A stretch of 64,000 nucleotides of DNA from Actinoplanes sp. NBRC 103695. Its GTDB lineage: Bacteria; Actinomycetota; Actinomycetes; Mycobacteriales; Micromonosporaceae. The stretch's first letter is position 1; the number at the start of each line of letters is the position of its first letter. The stretch is taken from assembly GCF_030269485.1 (NCBI RefSeq), contig NZ_BSTL01000019.1, positions 62,001 to 126,000 on the forward strand, written 5' to 3'. The position numbers and the translations under genes are program-made. Shown here one piece after another: positions 1-8,680 of this stretch. Under the pieces are notes generated by a model. The model was not told the origin of the DNA, ran no database searches, and saw only the letters and a program-made list of their open reading frames with translations.

Positions 1-1
1 G

Positions 2-421
2 GCCAACACGCTGGTCAAGCTCTACCCACGCTGGCGCAAGCTGGAACGACCGGATCTGTACGCCAAGACCATGGTCCTACGGGCCGCGATCGACGAGAAA
101 CGCCGTCCGTGGCGGCGGGAACGGTCGGCCGGCGACGCCATGCCCGACGTCGCCATGACCGACGCCAGCGGGGTGACCGCCGAGCGGATGCGCCTGCGGG
201 CGGCGCTGGCGGCGGTGCCCGCGGGCCAGCGGGCCGCCGTGGTCCTGCGGCACTACCTGGGACTCAGCCTGGAGGACACGGCCGGGATTCTGGGCTGCAC
301 CGTGGGCACGGCCAAGAGCCAGACGTCGCGCGGGCTGGCCAAGCTGCGCGCGTTGCTGGCGGCCGAGGGCATCAATCTGACGGGAACGACGATCGAGGAG
401 TGGACCAGTGCAGTTGCGTGA
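2..421 (+). CDS. SigE-family ECF RNA polymerase sigma factor (3' part only)
   Basis: The reading frame is open from base 2, so the start lies left of the window. The visible 139 residues cover the end of sigma region 2 (NTLVKLYPRW, then YAKTMVLRA) and all of region 4, with the helix-turn-helix GLSLEDTAGILGCTVGTAKS recognising the -35 element. GTAKSQTSRGLAKLR is typical of the short actinobacterial SigE group, about 165-175 residues. The stop overlaps the next gene by 14 bp, so the two are translationally coupled. The neighbour is a single-pass membrane protein, the usual arrangement for a sigma factor and its extracytoplasmic sensor/anti-sigma partner. Family assignment is secure; the signal sensed cannot be read. 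Confidence 0.9.
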   Translation, partial: ANTLVKLYPRWRKLERPDLYAKTMVLRAAIDEKRRPWRRERSAGDAMPDVAMTDASGVTAERMRLRAALAAVPAGQRAAVVLRHYLGLSLEDTAGILGCTVGTAKSQTSRGLAKLRALLAAEGINLTGTTIEEWTSAVA

Positions 422-1601
422 ATTCGTGGACACCGTGACCGCCGGCGAGCCGCCGCTGACGCACACCGCGGACGACATCGTCACGGCGGGCCGGCGGGCC
501 GAGCGGCGCCGCCGGGCCGGGATGGCCTCGGCCGGTGCCGCCGGGCTGGTCGTGGTGGCGGTGGCCGGCGCCTTCGCCTTGCCTTCGCTGACCGGCAGGA
601 ACGCGATCCGGCCGGACCCGGGGGGTGCGGTGCCGGCGGCGGCCGCTCCCGCGCCGGCCGCCTTCGACTTCACGTTCAAGGGGTACGACGTGGGCAAGTT
701 CCACGTGAAGGACCCGATCGTGGTGTCCACCGCGTACCAGATGTCGTCGATCTACATGGACGGCCGGTTCACCAACGATCAGTCGGTTTCCGGTGAGGTC
801 AGCTCCTCCACCCTGGCACACAACAGGTCCCGGCCCAGGCTGAACGCCTTCCTGACCGTCTACCGACCCGGTGCGTTCGACCCCAAGGGCATCGAGAAGG
901 GCACCGAGCTGACCGTGGCCGGCCGTCGGGCGGTGCAGGCGACGACCCAGGTCTACTCCGAGCCGCCGGCCGTCCCGGGCGGAGACAAGCTGCTCGCGTG
1001 GGAGTACGCCGACAACGCCTGGGCGACGGTGACGTCGCAGTCCAACGACGCCGACGCACCTTCTTTCGCCGACCTGGGCACGCTGGTACCGGGCCTGAAG
1101 CAGAGCCCGGCGCGGCCGGCCACGCTGCCGTTCACCGTCGGTTACACGCCCGATGGTTACCAGGCGGTGCAGGTCAGCTCGCACGCGTCGATCGGGCTGG
1201 GCGGCATCAACCTGGCCCGCGACGGCGTCTACGGCGCCGCCGAGTACGGCCGCGAGGCGCGGCCGACCACCGGCCTGACCAGGCCCTGGGAGCAGGGCGA
1301 GCAGGCACGGCCCAGCGGCACCTTCACGATCACGGTCCTGCCCGGGGAGAAGGCCAACTCGCCGGTCGAGGCCGGGAAGACCCAGTGCTTCAAGTGGCAC
1401 GCGTGCAGCGTCACGAGTGCCGACGGCAAGGTGGTGATCGAGATCGCCGCCGGCGGTGCCGGCACGCCGTCGAGGAACTCGACCCCGACCCGCACCGACC
1501 TGCCGGACGCCGAGCTGACGAGGATCGCCGAGTCGGTCAAGCTGGCCGACGTCGCGAACGACCGCTCCTGGACTCCGGCGGCCAGGGCCGTCCGCCCGTA
1601 G
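408..1601 (+). CDS. Membrane-anchored protein coupled to SigE-type sigma factor (putative anti-sigma partner)
   Basis: 397 residues from a GTG that lies inside the end of the sigma gene; no separate promoter is visible. A short cytoplasmic N-terminus (about 1-45, arginine-rich before the membrane) precedes one transmembrane helix at about 46-66. A large extracytoplasmic domain of about 330 residues with no recognised catalytic motif follows. Two cysteines near the C-terminus (CFKWHACS) could form a disulfide. The N-terminus lacks a clear HxxxCxxC zinc anti-sigma motif, so an anti-sigma role rests on gene order and topology only. It could equally be an exported effector of the regulon. Confidence 0.8.
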   Translation: MQLREFVDTVTAGEPPLTHTADDIVTAGRRAERRRRAGMASAGAAGLVVVAVAGAFALPSLTGRNAIRPDPGGAVPAAAAPAPAAFDFTFKGYDVGKFHVKDPIVVSTAYQMSSIYMDGRFTNDQSVSGEVSSSTLAHNRSRPRLNAFLTVYRPGAFDPKGIEKGTELTVAGRRAVQATTQVYSEPPAVPGGDKLLAWEYADNAWATVTSQSNDADAPSFADLGTLVPGLKQSPARPATLPFTVGYTPDGYQAVQVSSHASIGLGGINLARDGVYGAAEYGREARPTTGLTRPWEQGEQARPSGTFTITVLPGEKANSPVEAGKTQCFKWHACSVTSADGKVVIEIAAGGAGTPSRNSTPTRTDLPDAELTRIAESVKLADVANDRSWTPAARAVRP

Positions 1602-1602
1602 C

Positions 1603-1621
1603 CCGTCCGGGTCACGGACGG
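1603..1621. terminator. Short hairpin just after the sigma/partner operon
   Basis: CCGTCC (1603-1608) and GGACGG (1616-1621) form a 6-bp perfect stem with a 7-nt loop, beginning two bases after the stop codon. No U-tract follows, as is usual in this GC-rich sequence. A second hairpin lies at 1681-1701. Confidence 0.4.
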
Positions 1622-1680
1622 ATCAGGGCCGCGCGGCCCGCGTGACGGCCTGGCCGCCGCAACGACTACGCCTGACGCGA

Positions 1681-1701
1681 TGCCGGGCCTGACGCCCGGC
1701 A
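1681..1701. terminator. GC hairpin downstream of the sigma/partner operon
   Basis: TGCCGGGC (1681-1688) pairs perfectly with GCCCGGCA (1694-1701) around the 5-nt loop CTGAC. With the hairpin at 1603-1621 it may form a two-stage, U-tract-free terminator. Confidence 0.4.
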
Positions 1702-1816
1702 CGCCTCAACCGTCATGAGGACGAGAAGGCCGCATACGCGCGCGGACGTACCCGGCCGCCAGACACGCTCGTGCCGAGTTGAGCGCGCCGCGGGCTACTC
1801 CGTCCGAGGCACGTCA

Positions 1817-1852
1817 GCTCGACAGCGCAAGATGGCTCGATAGCGCAAGATG
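1817..1852 (+). repeat. Two tandem 18-bp units just upstream of the truncated acetyltransferase
   Basis: GCTCGACAGCGCAAGATG (1817-1834) is followed at once by a copy differing at one position (1835-1852). The array ends 8 bp before the ATG at 1860. If a far upstream start at 1779 were used, it would encode LDSARW twice. It looks like a recent slippage duplication. Confidence 0.75.
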
Positions 1853-1859
1853 GACGGCC

Positions 1860-2225
1860 ATGACGATCATCTTGTCCGTGCCGGGAACCGGATCCGTCGC
1901 TTTGATGCTGCGGCCATGGCGGTTTGACGACCTGCCGGAGTTGGTCGCTGCGCATCGGGATCCGATGCTGCGCCGGTGGCTGTCCACCTCATTGGCCGAC
2001 GAGGCCGCAGCCCGGCAGTGGCTGGACGTACAGGCCGCCGGCTGGACTGCCGCCACACGGTTCAGTTTCGCCGTGGTGACTGACGCCGACGACCGTACGC
2101 TGGTCGCGCGACTGTCCACCGGTCAGGTCGAGGCGGCGCCGCGGGGCTTGCCCAAGGCACCGGATCAGGCGTCGGTGGGCTCGTCGGACGGCCTGTCCGC
2201 GGCCGGCGCGAAGCTCACCTTCTAG
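1860..2225 (+). pseudogene. Truncated GNAT N-acetyltransferase
   Basis: The N-terminal part reads as a GNAT domain: LRPWRFDDLPELVAAHRDP and RFSFAVVTDADDRTL are the first strand/helix and beta2-beta3 regions of RimJ/RimL-like proteins. After about residue 80 the sequence becomes compositionally biased and unlike the family. The acetyl-CoA loop (Q/RxxGxG/A) and C-terminal strands expected in a protein of about 170 residues are absent, and translation stops at 121 residues. I interpret this as a 3' deletion. The start at 1860 is preferred because the frame upstream is only the tandem repeat. The 170 bp from here to the aldo/keto reductase stop hold nothing I recognise. Confidence 0.6.
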
Positions 2226-2395
2226 CGCGGGACGCGGCCGCGCAGCACGGCCTGGTCGTCGTGGTGACGACCGGGCCGGGCGGCGGTGGAGCAGGTTATG
2301 CGCCGCCCGCCGTCAGCGTCACCGGCTGAAACGACGTGCCGTTGATGTCGACGCCCGCCGTCTATCCCGAGGGAGCGTCAGCGTTCGCAATCGGC

Positions 2396-3367
2396 TCAGC
2401 GGTCGATGGCGGCCATGTTGGCTTCGTCGTAGCGGTCGCCGGAGGCCGGCGCCAGGTTGTTCAGCCGAGCCACGTGCTCGTCGGTGAGTTTGACGCGGTC
2501 AGCGGCGGCATTCTCTTCCAGCCGGTCGATGCGCGTGGTGCCGGGGATGGGAGCGATGTCGTCGCCTTGGGCGAGCAACCAGGCCAGGGCGACCTGTGCG
2601 GGTGTGGCTCCGGCTTCGGCGGCGACGGCGCGGACCTCGTCGACGATGCGCATGTTGCGTTCCAGGTTGCCACCGGCGAAGCGTGGGTTGGTGCGGCGCC
2701 AGTCGTCGGCGTCGAGGCCATCCAGCGTGCGGATGTCGCCGGTGAGGAATCCGCGGCCGAGCGGGGAGTACGGCACCAGGCCCACCCTCAGTTCGCGCAG
2801 GACCGGCAGAACCTCCGCCTCGGGATCACGGGCCCACAACGAGTACTCCGACTGCACCGCGGCGATCGGATGTACGGCGTACGCCCGTCGGATCGTCGCG
2901 GCCCCCGCTTCCGACAGGCCGATGTAACGGATCTTGCCCTCGGCCACCAGCTCCGCCAGCGCTCCGACGGTTTCCTCGATCGGGGTGTCTTGGTCCACGC
3001 GGTGCTGGTAGTAGAGGTCGATGTAATCGGTTCCGAGGCGTCGAAGCGATCCCTCCACCGCGAGCCGGATGTTGGCCGGGGTGCTGTCCGAACCCGGGCG
3101 GCCGGTGTGCGAGACCAGACCGAACTTGGTGGCCAGCACGACCTCGTCCCGGCGGCCCTTGACGGCGCGGCCCACCAGCTCCTCGTTGGTGTAGGGGCCG
3201 TACGCCTCAGCGGTGTCGACGTGCGTGACGCCCAGGTCCAGGGCGCGCTGAATCGTGCGGATCGACTGATCGTCGAGCTGGCCGGCTCCGGTGTAGAAGG
3301 CCGACATTCCCATGGCACCCAACCCGATGCGGGAGATCTTCAACCCGCCGAATGACGTGGTTTTCAT
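2396..3367 (-). CDS. Aldo/keto reductase
   Basis: 323 residues, the normal size for this NADPH-dependent (beta/alpha)8-barrel family. The catalytic tetrad is visible: Asp51 and Tyr56 in DTAEAYG, Lys81 in ATKFG, and His122 in LYYQHR. The C-terminal cofactor segment IPGTTRIDRLEENAAA is typical of the YajO/Tas-like branch. The ATG at 3367 has a GGAAGGG ribosome site about 8 nt upstream; the frame is open further but would run into the regulator's promoter. It is transcribed away from a TetR-family gene across a 151-bp region with an inverted repeat, which suggests repression by that regulator and induction by an electrophilic or carbonyl compound (inference). The substrate is unknown. Confidence 0.93.
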   Translation of the reverse strand: MKTTSFGGLKISRIGLGAMGMSAFYTGAGQLDDQSIRTIQRALDLGVTHVDTAEAYGPYTNEELVGRAVKGRRDEVVLATKFGLVSHTGRPGSDSTPANIRLAVEGSLRRLGTDYIDLYYQHRVDQDTPIEETVGALAELVAEGKIRYIGLSEAGAATIRRAYAVHPIAAVQSEYSLWARDPEAEVLPVLRELRVGLVPYSPLGRGFLTGDIRTLDGLDADDWRRTNPRFAGGNLERNMRIVDEVRAVAAEAGATPAQVALAWLLAQGDDIAPIPGTTRIDRLEENAAADRVKLTDEHVARLNNLAPASGDRYDEANMAAIDR

Positions 3368-3410
3368 CGTGGTGGTCCCTTCCAGAGGCGAGCCCGACCG
3401 CTTTAAGTTC

Positions 3411-3449
3411 CGGTCGGTCCAGAACGCTAGCACATAAGGACCGATCGGT
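3411..3449. promoter_or_regulatory. Probable TetR operator between divergent reductase and regulator genes
   Basis: CGGTCGGTCC (3411-3420) and GGACCGATCG (3438-3447) form an inverted repeat (9/10 complementary) with a 17-nt spacer. The right half also contains the perfect palindrome ACCGATCGGT (3440-3449). Its position between two divergent start codons fits autoregulation plus control of the reductase. Confidence 0.55.
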
Positions 3450-3518
3450 AGTAAAGTCCGTGGGAGCAGAGAAACAGCTGGCCACGCCGGCCGGCCCCGA
3501 ACCGAGGAGGATGCCGCC

Positions 3519-4118
3519 ATCAGCCCGAGCACCAAGTTCGGCCGCCCCCGAGAGTTCGACCTCGACGAGGCGCTGGAGCGCGCGATGCGGGTTTTCTGGG
3601 CGCGGGGATACGACGGCACGAGCCTCACCGATCTGACCGGCGCCATGGGGATCACCAAGTCGAGCATGTATGCCGCGTTCGGCAACAAGGAGCAGCTCTT
3701 CCGCAAGGTCGTGGAGCGCTACGCCGAGGGGCCGGCCTCCTACTCGACACGCGCCTTGCGAGAGCCGACCGCGCGCGCGGTGGCCGAGGCGTTCCTACGT
3801 GGAGCCGTCCGGACCACGACGTCACCAGGCTGCCCCGCCGGGTGCCTGTCCGTTCAGGGTGCGCTGGCGCTGACCGAGCAGAGCCGGCCGGCGCACGATG
3901 CGCTCGTCGACTGGCGCAACGACGCGGGCGTCGTACTCGAGGAACGCTTCCAGCGTGCCATCGAGGAGGGTGATCTATCGCGTGACGCCGACCCGGGGCG
4001 CCTCGCCCGCTTCATCATGACGACCTGCTTCGGCATCGCCGTCCAGGCCGCGAACGGGCTCGGGGCCGACGAACTCGACGAGATCGCCGACACGGCGCTG
4101 CTCGCGTGGCCGGCGTAG
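3519..4118 (+). CDS. TetR/AcrR-family transcriptional regulator
   Basis: The N-terminal helix-turn-helix is clear: GRPREFDLDEALERAM, then TSLTDLTGAMGITKSSMYAAF and NKEQLF (about residues 8-62). A ligand-binding domain follows and contains TSPGCPAGCLSVQGAL, typical of the branch partnered with oxidoreductases. The best ribosome site, GAGGAGG at 3504-3510, lies 8 nt before an ATC codon at 3519. Starting there gives 199 residues and the complete GRPREF arm. The first ordinary start is the ATG at 3585, which would give 177 residues and cut off that arm. An ATC start, or a one-base error near the out-of-frame ATG at 3511, is therefore likely. The domain is certain; the start is not. Confidence 0.88.
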   Translation: MSPSTKFGRPREFDLDEALERAMRVFWARGYDGTSLTDLTGAMGITKSSMYAAFGNKEQLFRKVVERYAEGPASYSTRALREPTARAVAEAFLRGAVRTTTSPGCPAGCLSVQGALALTEQSRPAHDALVDWRNDAGVVLEERFQRAIEEGDLSRDADPGRLARFIMTTCFGIAVQAANGLGADELDEIADTALLAWPA

Positions 4119-4154
4119 CGCGAAAGGGGAAGAAGTGATGGAGAACCCGCAATC

Positions 4155-5267
4155 GTGATCGAGCGACCAGGCGCGAGACGCCCGGTTGGCGTCGGGATCG
4201 TAGGGCTGAGCACGGCGGGAGGGTGGGCGGCCGGGGCGCATCTGCCCGCGCTGTCGGTAATCGACGGCATGGAGCTGACGGCTCTGGCGACAAGTTCCCT
4301 CGCATCGGCCACCGCTGCCGGCGACTCGTTCGGCGTGCCCGGATACGCATCGGCCAAGCAGCTCGCCGAGGACGAGAACGTCGACCTTGTGGTCGTCGCC
4401 GTCAAGGTGCCCCGGCACCGTGAACTGGTGTTGCCCGCGCTGCGTGCGGGAGTGCCGGTACTGAGCGAGTGGCCATTCGCAGTCGATCTGGCCGAGGCCG
4501 AGGAGATGGAAGGCGCCGCTCGCGGGACGCGCGGTTTTGTCGGCCTTCAAGGGCGTTCCTCACCCACCTTCCGTTGGCTGGCCGACCTCGTCGCCGACGG
4601 ATACCTAGGCGAGGTGTTGTCCGCGACGGTGCTGGCGTCATCGATCGAATGGGGAACCCCGATCTCCGAGCGGATGCGATACACCCTCGACGGCACACTC
4701 GGGGCCACGATGCTCACCATCGCTTTCGGGCACGCCATCGACCTGGTGTCGATGGTCGTCGGCGAACTGCAAGACGTGACCGCTTCGACAGCGACCCGGC
4801 GCCCTCTCGTTCCTCTCGGACGCACCGGTCAGACGGTTCCGATGACCGCCGAGGACCAGATCGCCGTCTCCGGCACGCTGCCCGGTGGAGCGATTCTTTC
4901 CGTCCACCACCGTGGCGGAACGGTCTCGGGACCTGGATTCTCCCTGCTCGTCGACGGCACCGAGGGAACCCTCGAGGTCACCTCCGCCAACGGGTATCCG
5001 CACCTCGGTCCCGTCACGGTACGCGGCGCACGAGGTCGCGCTCAGCTCGCGGAGCTGACCTTGCCCGATGGGTACGACGACTACCCCCGTCTGGCCGGAA
5101 CACCGATTCACACTCTGGCGCACGCGTACGCGGCGATCCGGAACGATCTGGTCGACGGCACCACGACCGCCCCGGATTTCACCCACGCCGTCAAACGTCA
5201 CCGGCTCCTGGATGCGATCGGCCGGTCGGCCGCCGAAGGACGACGAGTGCGCCTTGCGCGCCTCTGA
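4155..5267 (+). CDS. Gfo/Idh/MocA-family NAD(P)-dependent oxidoreductase
   Basis: 370 residues. The N-terminal Rossmann fold begins VGVGIVGLSTAGGWAAGAHL (about 11-30). It is followed by DLVVVAVKVPRHRELVLPAL and SEWPFAVDLAEAEEME, the family's substrate-side motif, where the usual EKP is replaced by EWP. The C-terminal half is the alpha/beta dehydrogenase-like domain. The pattern resembles Gal80-like members, which bind NAD(P) and may act as sensors or sugar dehydrogenases. The GTG at 4155 is the only in-frame start after the regulator's stop; the AAAGGGGAAGAAG stretch lies rather far upstream. It reads in the same direction as the TetR gene 36 bp away and may be co-transcribed. Confidence 0.87.
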   Translation: MIERPGARRPVGVGIVGLSTAGGWAAGAHLPALSVIDGMELTALATSSLASATAAGDSFGVPGYASAKQLAEDENVDLVVVAVKVPRHRELVLPALRAGVPVLSEWPFAVDLAEAEEMEGAARGTRGFVGLQGRSSPTFRWLADLVADGYLGEVLSATVLASSIEWGTPISERMRYTLDGTLGATMLTIAFGHAIDLVSMVVGELQDVTASTATRRPLVPLGRTGQTVPMTAEDQIAVSGTLPGGAILSVHHRGGTVSGPGFSLLVDGTEGTLEVTSANGYPHLGPVTVRGARGRAQLAELTLPDGYDDYPRLAGTPIHTLAHAYAAIRNDLVDGTTTAPDFTHAVKRHRLLDAIGRSAAEGRRVRLARL

Positions 5268-5320
5268 CGGGCAAGCCATGGAAGCACAGTCATGAAACGG
5301 AACGCGAAGGAGCAGGATCG

Positions 5321-5713
5321 ATGACCGATAATGGCGCTCGCGACTGGTACATGAGATACATAGCGGCACTCAACGCCCACGAGTTGGACCGCATGGACGA
5401 GTTCATCTCCGAGGAGGTCCTGCTCGGCGGCGAGCCAGGCACCCGGGATGCCGTCGTCGAAGTCCTGAAGGGGATTGTCGACGCGGTTCCGGACATCCAT
5501 TGGGAAGTCGAGGAGATGCTGTTCGACCGCGACGGTATCGCTGTCCGCTTGACCAACACCGGTACCCCGGGCAAGGAATGGCTCGGGGTCAAGCCGTCCG
5601 GGGCGTCATTCAAAATCGTCGAGTACGCCATCTACAAGGTCCGTGACGGCAGGTTCATCCACATGACAAACCTGCACGACTCGGCCGAGATGTTCCGTCA
5701 GCTGACCGCCTGA
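5321..5713 (+). CDS. SnoaL-like / ester cyclase family protein
   Basis: 130 residues with the NTF2-like cone fold pattern: WYMRYIAALNAHELDRMDEF, then DAVPDIHWEVEEMLFDRDGIA, and ending FIHMTNLHDSAEMFRQL. Members include polyketide cyclases, hydrolases and stress proteins, so no reaction can be assigned. The ATG has GCGAAGGAGCAGG upstream, a good ribosome site. It follows the Gfo/Idh gene by 53 bp on the same strand, suggesting a small operon TetR - oxidoreductase - SnoaL. Confidence 0.85.
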   Translation: MTDNGARDWYMRYIAALNAHELDRMDEFISEEVLLGGEPGTRDAVVEVLKGIVDAVPDIHWEVEEMLFDRDGIAVRLTNTGTPGKEWLGVKPSGASFKIVEYAIYKVRDGRFIHMTNLHDSAEMFRQLTA

Positions 5714-5806
5714 CACCTCCGTCCATCGAACGGTCGCACGGTGCCCGAGCGCCGCTGTGGACAGGTCGGTGGTCGCCGACGACGGGTGGGCGCCGACGTT
5801 GCCGGG

Positions 5807-5812
5807 TAGCCT
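5807..5812 (+). promoter_or_regulatory. -10-like hexamer of a leaderless promoter (SelO gene)
   Basis: TAGCCT lies exactly 6 nt before the GTG start at 5819, with no ribosome site between. This is the geometry expected when transcription begins at or next to the start codon. Confidence 0.5.
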
Positions 5813-5818
5813 CGACGG

Positions 5819-7201
5819 GTGAGTGTCGCCCCGCTGTCCGCTGTTGTTCTGGACCATCGCTTCGCCCGTGATCTGCCGGAGATGGCCACTGCCTGGCAGG
5901 CGGAGCCGGTTCCGGACGCGAGGCTGCTGGTACTCGATGAGGCGCTGGCCGCCGAACTGGGTCTGGACGCTGCCTGGCTGCGCAGCCCGGACGGCGTGGG
6001 GTTGCTGGTTGGCACCACTGTCCCGGCCGGCGCCGTGCCGGTGGCGCAGGCTTACTCCGGGCATCAGTTCGGCGGGTTCAGCCCGCAGCTCGGTGACGGT
6101 CGCGCGCTCCTGCTCGGCGAGTTGATCGACGCCGGGGGCCGTCTGCGTGACTTGCACCTCAAGGGTTCCGGACGCACGCCGTTCGCCCGTGGTGGTGATG
6201 GCTTGGCCGCGGTCGGGCCGATGCTGCGCGAGTACGTCGTCAGCAATGCCATGCATGCCCTCGGCGTCCCCACGACGCGGTCCCTCGCCGTGGTGGCGAC
6301 CGGGCGCACGGTGAGCCGCGAGACCCCATTGCCGGGAGCCGTACTCGCCCGCGTCGCCGAAAGTCATCTGCGCGTCGGCAGCTTCCAGTACGCCCGGGCC
6401 ACCGGCGATGTCGATCTTCTGCGCCGGCTCGCGGACCACGCGATCAGCCGTCATCACCCGGGTGCGGCCGAGGCCGAACAGCCGTACCTTGCCCTGTTCG
6501 AGGCGGTGGTCGGCGCCCAGGCATCGCTGATCGCCCGGTGGATGCTCGTCGGCTTCGTGCACGGGGTCATGAATACCGACAACATGACGATCTCCGGCGA
6601 GACCATCGACTACGGGCCCTGCGCGTTCATGGACGCCTTCGACCCGGCCACCGTCTACAGCTCGATCGACCACGGCGGCCGATACGCCTACGGCAACCAG
6701 CCGGTGGTGGCCGAGTGGAACCTCGCCCGGCTGGCCGAGGCGATCCTTCCCCTGCTGCACAACGACGACGAGCAGGCGGTCGCACTCGCCGTAGAGGCCC
6801 TGGGCGGATTCCGCCGCCAGTACGATGCCGCCTGGTCAGCCGGCATGCGGGCCAAGCTCGGCCTGTCCAGCGGCGTCGACCAGGCGGTCGTCTCGCCGCT
6901 GGTGGACGAGATGCTCGTCCTGCTCCAGGCGGACCACGTCGACCACACGTCGTTCTTCCGCACCCTTGCCGTTGCCGGGCGCGGCGACGCCGAGCCGGTG
7001 CGCCGCCTCTTCGCCGACCTCGCCACGATCGACGACTGGGTGACCCGCTGGCGCGCCCTGGGACCGGACGCCGACGCGATGGACCAGGTCAACCCGCTGT
7101 ACATCCCCCGCAATCACCTCGTCGAGGAAGCTCTGTCCGCCGCGACCGACGGCGATCTGGGCCCGTTCGAACGGCTGCTGGAGGCCGTCGCCGCCCCGTA
7201 G
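5819..7201 (+). CDS. selO: SelO/YdiU-family protein adenylyltransferase (pseudokinase AMPylase)
   Basis: 460 residues, close to the usual 470-500. The hallmark regions are intact: AYSGHQFGGFSPQLGDGRALLLGE (about 78-101), LHLKGSGRTPFARGGDGLA with the ATP-site lysine 115, MLREYVVSNAMHALGVPTTR, and the metal/catalytic block VHGVMNTDNMTISGETIDYG (about 243-262), then PCAFMDAFDP. Characterised SelO proteins are pseudokinases that transfer AMP to Ser/Thr/Tyr of redox-related proteins. The bacterial enzyme lacks the C-terminal selenocysteine, and none is seen here. The GTG start follows a TAGCCT hexamer by 6 nt, suggesting a leaderless mRNA. Targets in this organism are unknown. Confidence 0.93.
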   Translation: MSVAPLSAVVLDHRFARDLPEMATAWQAEPVPDARLLVLDEALAAELGLDAAWLRSPDGVGLLVGTTVPAGAVPVAQAYSGHQFGGFSPQLGDGRALLLGELIDAGGRLRDLHLKGSGRTPFARGGDGLAAVGPMLREYVVSNAMHALGVPTTRSLAVVATGRTVSRETPLPGAVLARVAESHLRVGSFQYARATGDVDLLRRLADHAISRHHPGAAEAEQPYLALFEAVVGAQASLIARWMLVGFVHGVMNTDNMTISGETIDYGPCAFMDAFDPATVYSSIDHGGRYAYGNQPVVAEWNLARLAEAILPLLHNDDEQAVALAVEALGGFRRQYDAAWSAGMRAKLGLSSGVDQAVVSPLVDEMLVLLQADHVDHTSFFRTLAVAGRGDAEPVRRLFADLATIDDWVTRWRALGPDADAMDQVNPLYIPRNHLVEEALSAATDGDLGPFERLLEAVAAP

Positions 7202-7482
7202 GACGAGCGCGCCGGCCTCGAGCGATACGCCGCTGCGGCCCCGGCCGACTTCGGTGCCTACCGAACCTTCTGCGGAACCTGAGCACCGGCGCCCGCCCGT
7301 CTGGATGCTGGTAGTGCCCGGCAGCCAATGCTTCATCCAATGCGCTCGCCGGTCGTGTTCCATGACGCGGTCCACCACCCACCAGATGAACGGCAGGCCA
7401 GCCACTCCTGAGACGCAGCCCGCCCGTGACATTCGGTGAATGGCGGCGGCTGGTCGTGCGCGGACCCGTTCGATCGAGGGTC
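7202..7482. other. Intergenic region after selO
   Basis: 281 bp between two converging genes. I see no convincing coding frame, hairpin terminator or RNA gene here. Confidence 0.4.
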
Positions 7483-8286
7483 TCAGCCATTCCGCACGAA
7501 TTTTCCCTCGGTCTCGGTGTAGCCGACGGCGTTCGTGATGGCGCTGGTCTTGAAAGGCTTACCTTCCCAGTCGATCTTCTCGGATCCGCTCTTGTCGCCG
7601 TCGGTCCAGGTCAACACCGCGGTCCAGGCTCGGTATTCGCTGGTCTTCGCAATCACCAGCAATGACTCGCTATCGGTGTCGCTGACCTCGTACGGAAAGA
7701 CGAGCGGTGTGGTGCGCCATTGATCGTCGCCCCAAGAGCGCGGAACCGCCGACGAGGCGACGATACGCGGCGGGGTCCGGTCCAGGTCGACCTCGGCGAA
7801 TCTGGCGACCGTCTCGTCTCCACACGGGTGCGCGAGGTAGCTGCCCTTCAGCGGCGGGCCTTCGTCCGTGATGGCGAAGTCGAGCCCGGTGACCGTGACC
7901 GGGCTCTTTCCTTTCCCGCGCACCGTGATGAGCACCTTGGTCCAGTCCATCTCGGCCCCGCCGAGTGCCAAATTCCAATCCGACCAGACGGTCTGACTAC
8001 CGTCGGACTTCGGCGGCACACCGATGTCCTTGATGCTCTTCGGGACGACGTACGAGTTGCAGAAGGCTTTCTCCCTGGCCACCGTGACCGTGATCGGCTT
8101 CGACGGCGAGACCTTCTCCTTGACCCAGCCCGGCGCCGCAGTCACCCACCCTGTGAGGACGGCCGCCAACCCGGCCGCCAGAACGCCGAAGAACCAGATC
8201 TTCGCCTTGGTGGTCCACTGTCTCCGGGAATCCGCATTCCGGTTCGGTCCACGCCCGGACGCAACCACTCTCTGACGAGCTGCCAT
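7483..8286 (-). CDS. Hypothetical single-pass membrane protein
   Basis: 267 residues. A basic N-terminus (about 1-30) precedes one transmembrane helix (IWFFGVLAAGLAAVLTGWV, about 30-50). The outer domain of about 215 residues contains two cysteines (FCNSY, HPCGDE) and beta-rich stretches but no known catalytic motif. The ATG at 8286 is chosen because CGGGAG lies 7 nt upstream; a TTG six codons earlier (8304) has no ribosome site. It is not in an operon: selO converges on it and its upstream neighbour is nearly 400 bp away. I do not recognise a family. Confidence 0.75.
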   Translation of the reverse strand: MAARQRVVASGRGPNRNADSRRQWTTKAKIWFFGVLAAGLAAVLTGWVTAAPGWVKEKVSPSKPITVTVAREKAFCNSYVVPKSIKDIGVPPKSDGSQTVWSDWNLALGGAEMDWTKVLITVRGKGKSPVTVTGLDFAITDEGPPLKGSYLAHPCGDETVARFAEVDLDRTPPRIVASSAVPRSWGDDQWRTTPLVFPYEVSDTDSESLLVIAKTSEYRAWTAVLTWTDGDKSGSEKIDWEGKPFKTSAITNAVGYTETEGKFVRNG

Positions 8287-8680
8287 ATCGCGCTCCCGAT
8301 TCAAGCTCGCACGAATGCCGGTGACGCGATCCGAAGATCACGTAATTCGATGGCTGATTGCTCGTACTCTAGTTTTCGGAATTCCGGACAGGCATCCCAC
8401 CGATGTGTCTCTCCAATGACCGAGCTGCCGGGCGCGGCGGCCGGAAGGGCGGCACCCGACACCGTTCGGCGACGGCACCGGCGGACCAGGGTGGATGAAT
8501 GACCACAAAGGATCCCCGGCGTCCTGACCGCCACGGTCGGCGATCCCACACGACTGGCCACAGCATCAGCCGTCGACGGCGACTTGCTCAGCCGCGAGGT
8601 CGCCTGGCCGGCACCCTTCCTTCGTTCCCGCCAGTGCAGGATTTACCGACCATGCACTGGCGCGTGTTCGGCCGGGCGGG
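8287..8680. other. 394-bp intergenic region without recognised content
   Basis: Open frames here are short and lack codon bias or ribosome sites. It must contain the promoter for the membrane protein ending at 7483, but no clear element is visible. Confidence 0.4.

Noticed and set aside
5819..7201. Treating the SelO gene as truncated because it is 460 residues
   Set aside because: All motifs from the N-terminal GHQFGGF to the C-terminal NPLYIPRNH region are present; it is simply a short member.
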